Assembly (NCBI GenBank): GCA_020635495.1
Contig: JACJZQ010000001.1
Location: 248,001-312,000 of the forward strand
Direction of reading: 5' to 3'
Length of the DNA: 64,000 bases
DNA from: Flavobacteriales bacterium
Lineage (GTDB): Bacteria; Bacteroidota; Bacteroidia; UBA10329
In this document: piece after piece, positions 62,624 to 64,000 of the stretch
Position numbering within the stretch: position 1 is the stretch's first letter
How the letters are laid out: every line of letters begins with the position of its first letter
The notes under the pieces: generated by a model
The model's input: only the letters and a program-made list of their open reading frames with translations
What the model was told of the DNA's origin: nothing
The model's database searches: none
Program-made: the position numbers and the translations under genes

Positions 62624-63025
62624 TCAGTGCTTTGGTAAAATCAGGTCAAGTTCAAATAGGTTCAGGTCAATTTGCATGGGTTCATCGTCCGCATTCTGAA
62701 CCATCGGATTGTACATTCTTAATCTGTATTTGGACAAACTCAGCGGGTGACCGATGAGTGCTTCCAGATCAATTTCCTCTGGACTTCTCATCCTATCAGT
62801 CTCTATCAGAAAGACAATGTAGTTAAGTACTTCATCAATGTCTTTGCCATCCTCTGTAAAGAGTTGACCTAGTTGATCAGAAGTACAAAAGACATGTTTC
62901 ACGGATGAGATTCCATTTTTGGTTTCCAGTCTTACGAGAAGAGTCAATACTTCCGATTCTTGGTCCATTGCGATGCTCTCTACGTGCATCTTGTCTATGA
63001 ATTGATATTGAGGTTGATATTTCAT
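62624..63025 (-). CDS. Hypothetical protein, probable first gene of the extended restriction operon
   Basis: 133 residues from the ATG at 63025; an alternative start at 63061 adds 12. Beta-rich with acidic turns (EVLTLLVRLETKNGISSVKH, EEIDLEALIGHPLSL), no Cys/His cluster, no recognised family. 11 bases before the DUF6508 gene on the same strand. Confidence 0.62.
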   Translation of the reverse strand: MKYQPQYQFIDKMHVESIAMDQESEVLTLLVRLETKNGISSVKHVFCTSDQLGQLFTEDGKDIDEVLNYIVFLIETDRMRSPEEIDLEALIGHPLSLSKYRLRMYNPMVQNADDEPMQIDLNLFELDLILPKH

Positions 63026-63061
63026 CTGTGCTGAGTTTTGGTTCACCAGCAAGTACAGCAT

Positions 63062-63192
63062 TGAGTCCGTAATCTATTTACGGAGTCTCACACACGTATG
63101 TGATGCGAGCGCGCGTCTTTGATTAGTAGGGGGTGTCGCTTTTTGAAAACCACCTTCTCGAAACATCAAAAACTAATGCAAATCAAAATCAC
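63062..63192. promoter_or_regulatory. Divergent intergenic region with inverted repeat
   Basis: This region separates the minus-strand restriction operon from a plus-strand gene. It contains an inverted repeat TCCGTAA-TCTAT-TTACGGA (63066-63084, 7-base arms), which could be an operator, and a G/C-rich stretch GCGAGCGCGCG (63105-63115). No convincing TAnnTTTG box was found on either strand. Confidence 0.45.
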
Positions 63193-63513
63193 ATGAAAGA
63201 CAGGTCGCTAAATCGAAATCAACTTGCCAAACAACTACTGGAACATGATTCTCCAAGACAAATCATTGAACAACTATTAGAAGAGCTCGATCGGGTACGT
63301 TCAGAATTGGGTCAGATGAAGTCCTATCCTCCAGCAATGCCGATCTCAGACCCGAGGCAAAAGCAAATTATTCTCAATGCGGCCATTAAAAAAGCCGCTT
63401 TCCAGATGCACAGGGCATTCAACACCTGCCAAGTTCCTAATGCCATCTTAACCACGGTCAATTTTCCAGACGGTGACTATCGGCTGACTTTCCAAAAAAT
63501 GAATGAAGATTAA
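63193..63513 (+). CDS. Hypothetical protein with possible coiled coil
   Basis: 106 residues from the ATG at 63193; a longer frame begins at 63133. The N-terminal half is helical (QIIEQLLEELDRVRSELGQM), the C-terminal part mixed (KKAAFQMHRAFNTCQ, VNFPDGDYRLTFQKM). No recognised family. Confidence 0.6.
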   Translation: MKDRSLNRNQLAKQLLEHDSPRQIIEQLLEELDRVRSELGQMKSYPPAMPISDPRQKQIILNAAIKKAAFQMHRAFNTCQVPNAILTTVNFPDGDYRLTFQKMNED

Positions 63514-63598
63514 ACACAGAGCTATAACTGCAAATCCACCTACCATGAAAAAGACGAACACAACAAACTCAAACCAAATCAACAAAAAGAAGAAAGCA

Positions 63599-63937
63599 AT
63601 GCGCACCTACCATGTATATGTCATCAGACTTAAAGACAGCGTTATGTCCCATAAGAAATTCCAAAAGGCAAACCCAAAATATCAAGAGGGAAAACCGTGC
63701 TATTATGTCGGATGCACAGGAAAGACTCCTGAGATTCGGGCAGAGGAACACCGAACAGGAGCGAGAAACAAGCGCGGACGACTATACAGTCCGATAGCTA
63801 AGGAATACTTTGATGGTTTACGACCGAGCAAATACAAGAAATATCGCCCCATGAAAACCATGAAGCAAGCCGAAGCAAAGGAAAAGTGGTTGGCCGAAAA
63901 ACTGAGACAACAAGGTTACGGGGTTTGGTCACATTGA
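63599..63937 (+). CDS. GIY-YIG-like nuclease-domain protein
   Basis: 112 residues from the ATG at 63599; starts at 63545 and 63503 are in frame but add a Lys/Asn-rich extension. The core resembles a GIY-YIG domain: HVYVI (GIY strand), YYVGCTGKTPEIRAEEH (YIG strand and catalytic Arg/Glu/His region, residues ~35-51), with a basic C-terminal part. The second strand is longer than usual because of an insert (residues ~11-32). Nuclease activity is uncertain. Confidence 0.62.
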   Translation: MRTYHVYVIRLKDSVMSHKKFQKANPKYQEGKPCYYVGCTGKTPEIRAEEHRTGARNKRGRLYSPIAKEYFDGLRPSKYKKYRPMKTMKQAEAKEKWLAEKLRQQGYGVWSH

Positions 63938-63961
63938 GCAAAAGATCTCAGCCAGTCCAAT

Positions 63962-64000
63962 ATGGGTGAGAAAACCGAAATCCGTATTAATCCGGATAAC
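63962..64000 (+). CDS. Start of a further reading frame (cut by window end)
   Basis: ATG at 63962 followed by 12 open codons (MGEKTEIRINPDN) to the last base. It is too short to name; the frame is open and lies 24 bases after the GIY-YIG-like gene. Confidence 0.4.
   Translation, partial: MGEKTEIRINPDN

Noticed and set aside
28915..63061. BREX, DISARM or CRISPR-Cas system
   Set aside because: No PglZ/BrxL/BrxC, no DrmA/B/C set, no cas1/cas2 and no regularly spaced repeats. The DUF2779 Cas4-like fold alone is not evidence for CRISPR.

Overview
The window looks like chromosomal DNA of a member of the Bacteroidota, possibly Flavobacteriales-like. The evidence is two TonB-dependent receptors with an N-terminal carboxypeptidase-regulatory-like plug extension, frequent starts without a Shine-Dalgarno sequence, a few upstream matches to the Bacteroidota -7 box TAnnTTTG, and families common in that phylum (HTTM/gamma-carboxylase-like protein, GT-C plus TPR membrane proteins). 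The genus cannot be named from the sequence alone. No rRNA, tRNA, CRISPR array or intact transposase was seen.

Left part, about 1-28.2 kb, resident functions. A NarL-type histidine kinase (5' end outside the window) and its LuxR-type response regulator abut a TonB-dependent receptor. From 4.2 to 15.8 kb lies a lipid or glycoconjugate biosynthesis cluster: a DegT/WecE-like aminotransferase, two aspartyl/asparaginyl beta-hydroxylase-like enzymes, a PhyH-like dioxygenase, a fatty-acid desaturase, two GT2 glycosyltransferases, two acetyltransferases, and a minus-strand operon of acyl ligase, hydroxylase, acyl carrier protein, ketoacyl synthase III, SDR, GT2 and acetyltransferase. From 15.9 to 24 kb, three GT-C-like membrane proteins (at least two with C-terminal TPRs), an unknown membrane-anchored protein and a vitamin-K-dependent-gamma-carboxylase-like HTTM protein run on the plus strand. 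A small secreted protein, a strong bidirectional terminator, a lipoprotein and a second TonB-dependent receptor follow.

Right part, about 28.5-64 kb, is a defence island. It opens with the decayed C-terminus of a serine recombinase (28503-28877). Cassette A (42612 back to 28915, minus strand) carries a WYL regulator, a fusion of a Clp-like AAA+ ATPase with an FtsH-type M41 peptidase, a protein made of two copies of an unknown domain, a stand-alone DNA polymerase III alpha fingers segment, a DUF2779 nuclease/exonuclease, an HNH nuclease, an AbaSI-like modified-cytosine endonuclease, two further PD-(D/E)XK proteins, a DnaB-like ATPase and a TM0106-type nuclease-helicase. Cassette B (42668-48131, plus strand, divergent from A) has three unknown small genes and a RecD-like helicase with a C-terminal nuclease. 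Cassette C (63025 back to 48136, minus strand) is a type I restriction-modification system (HsdM, HsdS, HsdR) preceded without a gap by a 2,280-residue GHKL-ATPase/SF1-helicase fusion, a peptidylarginine/agmatine-deiminase-like enzyme, a DUF6508 protein and an unknown protein. The window ends with two small plus-strand genes, one GIY-YIG-like, and the start of another reading frame.

The best candidates for an undescribed system are (1) the WYL / AAA+-M41 protease / duplicated-domain protein / DnaE-fingers set at 37997-42612 and (2) the type I restriction operon extended by a GHKL-helicase and a deiminase. Both are proposals from motif reading and gene order; neither has been tested by any search.
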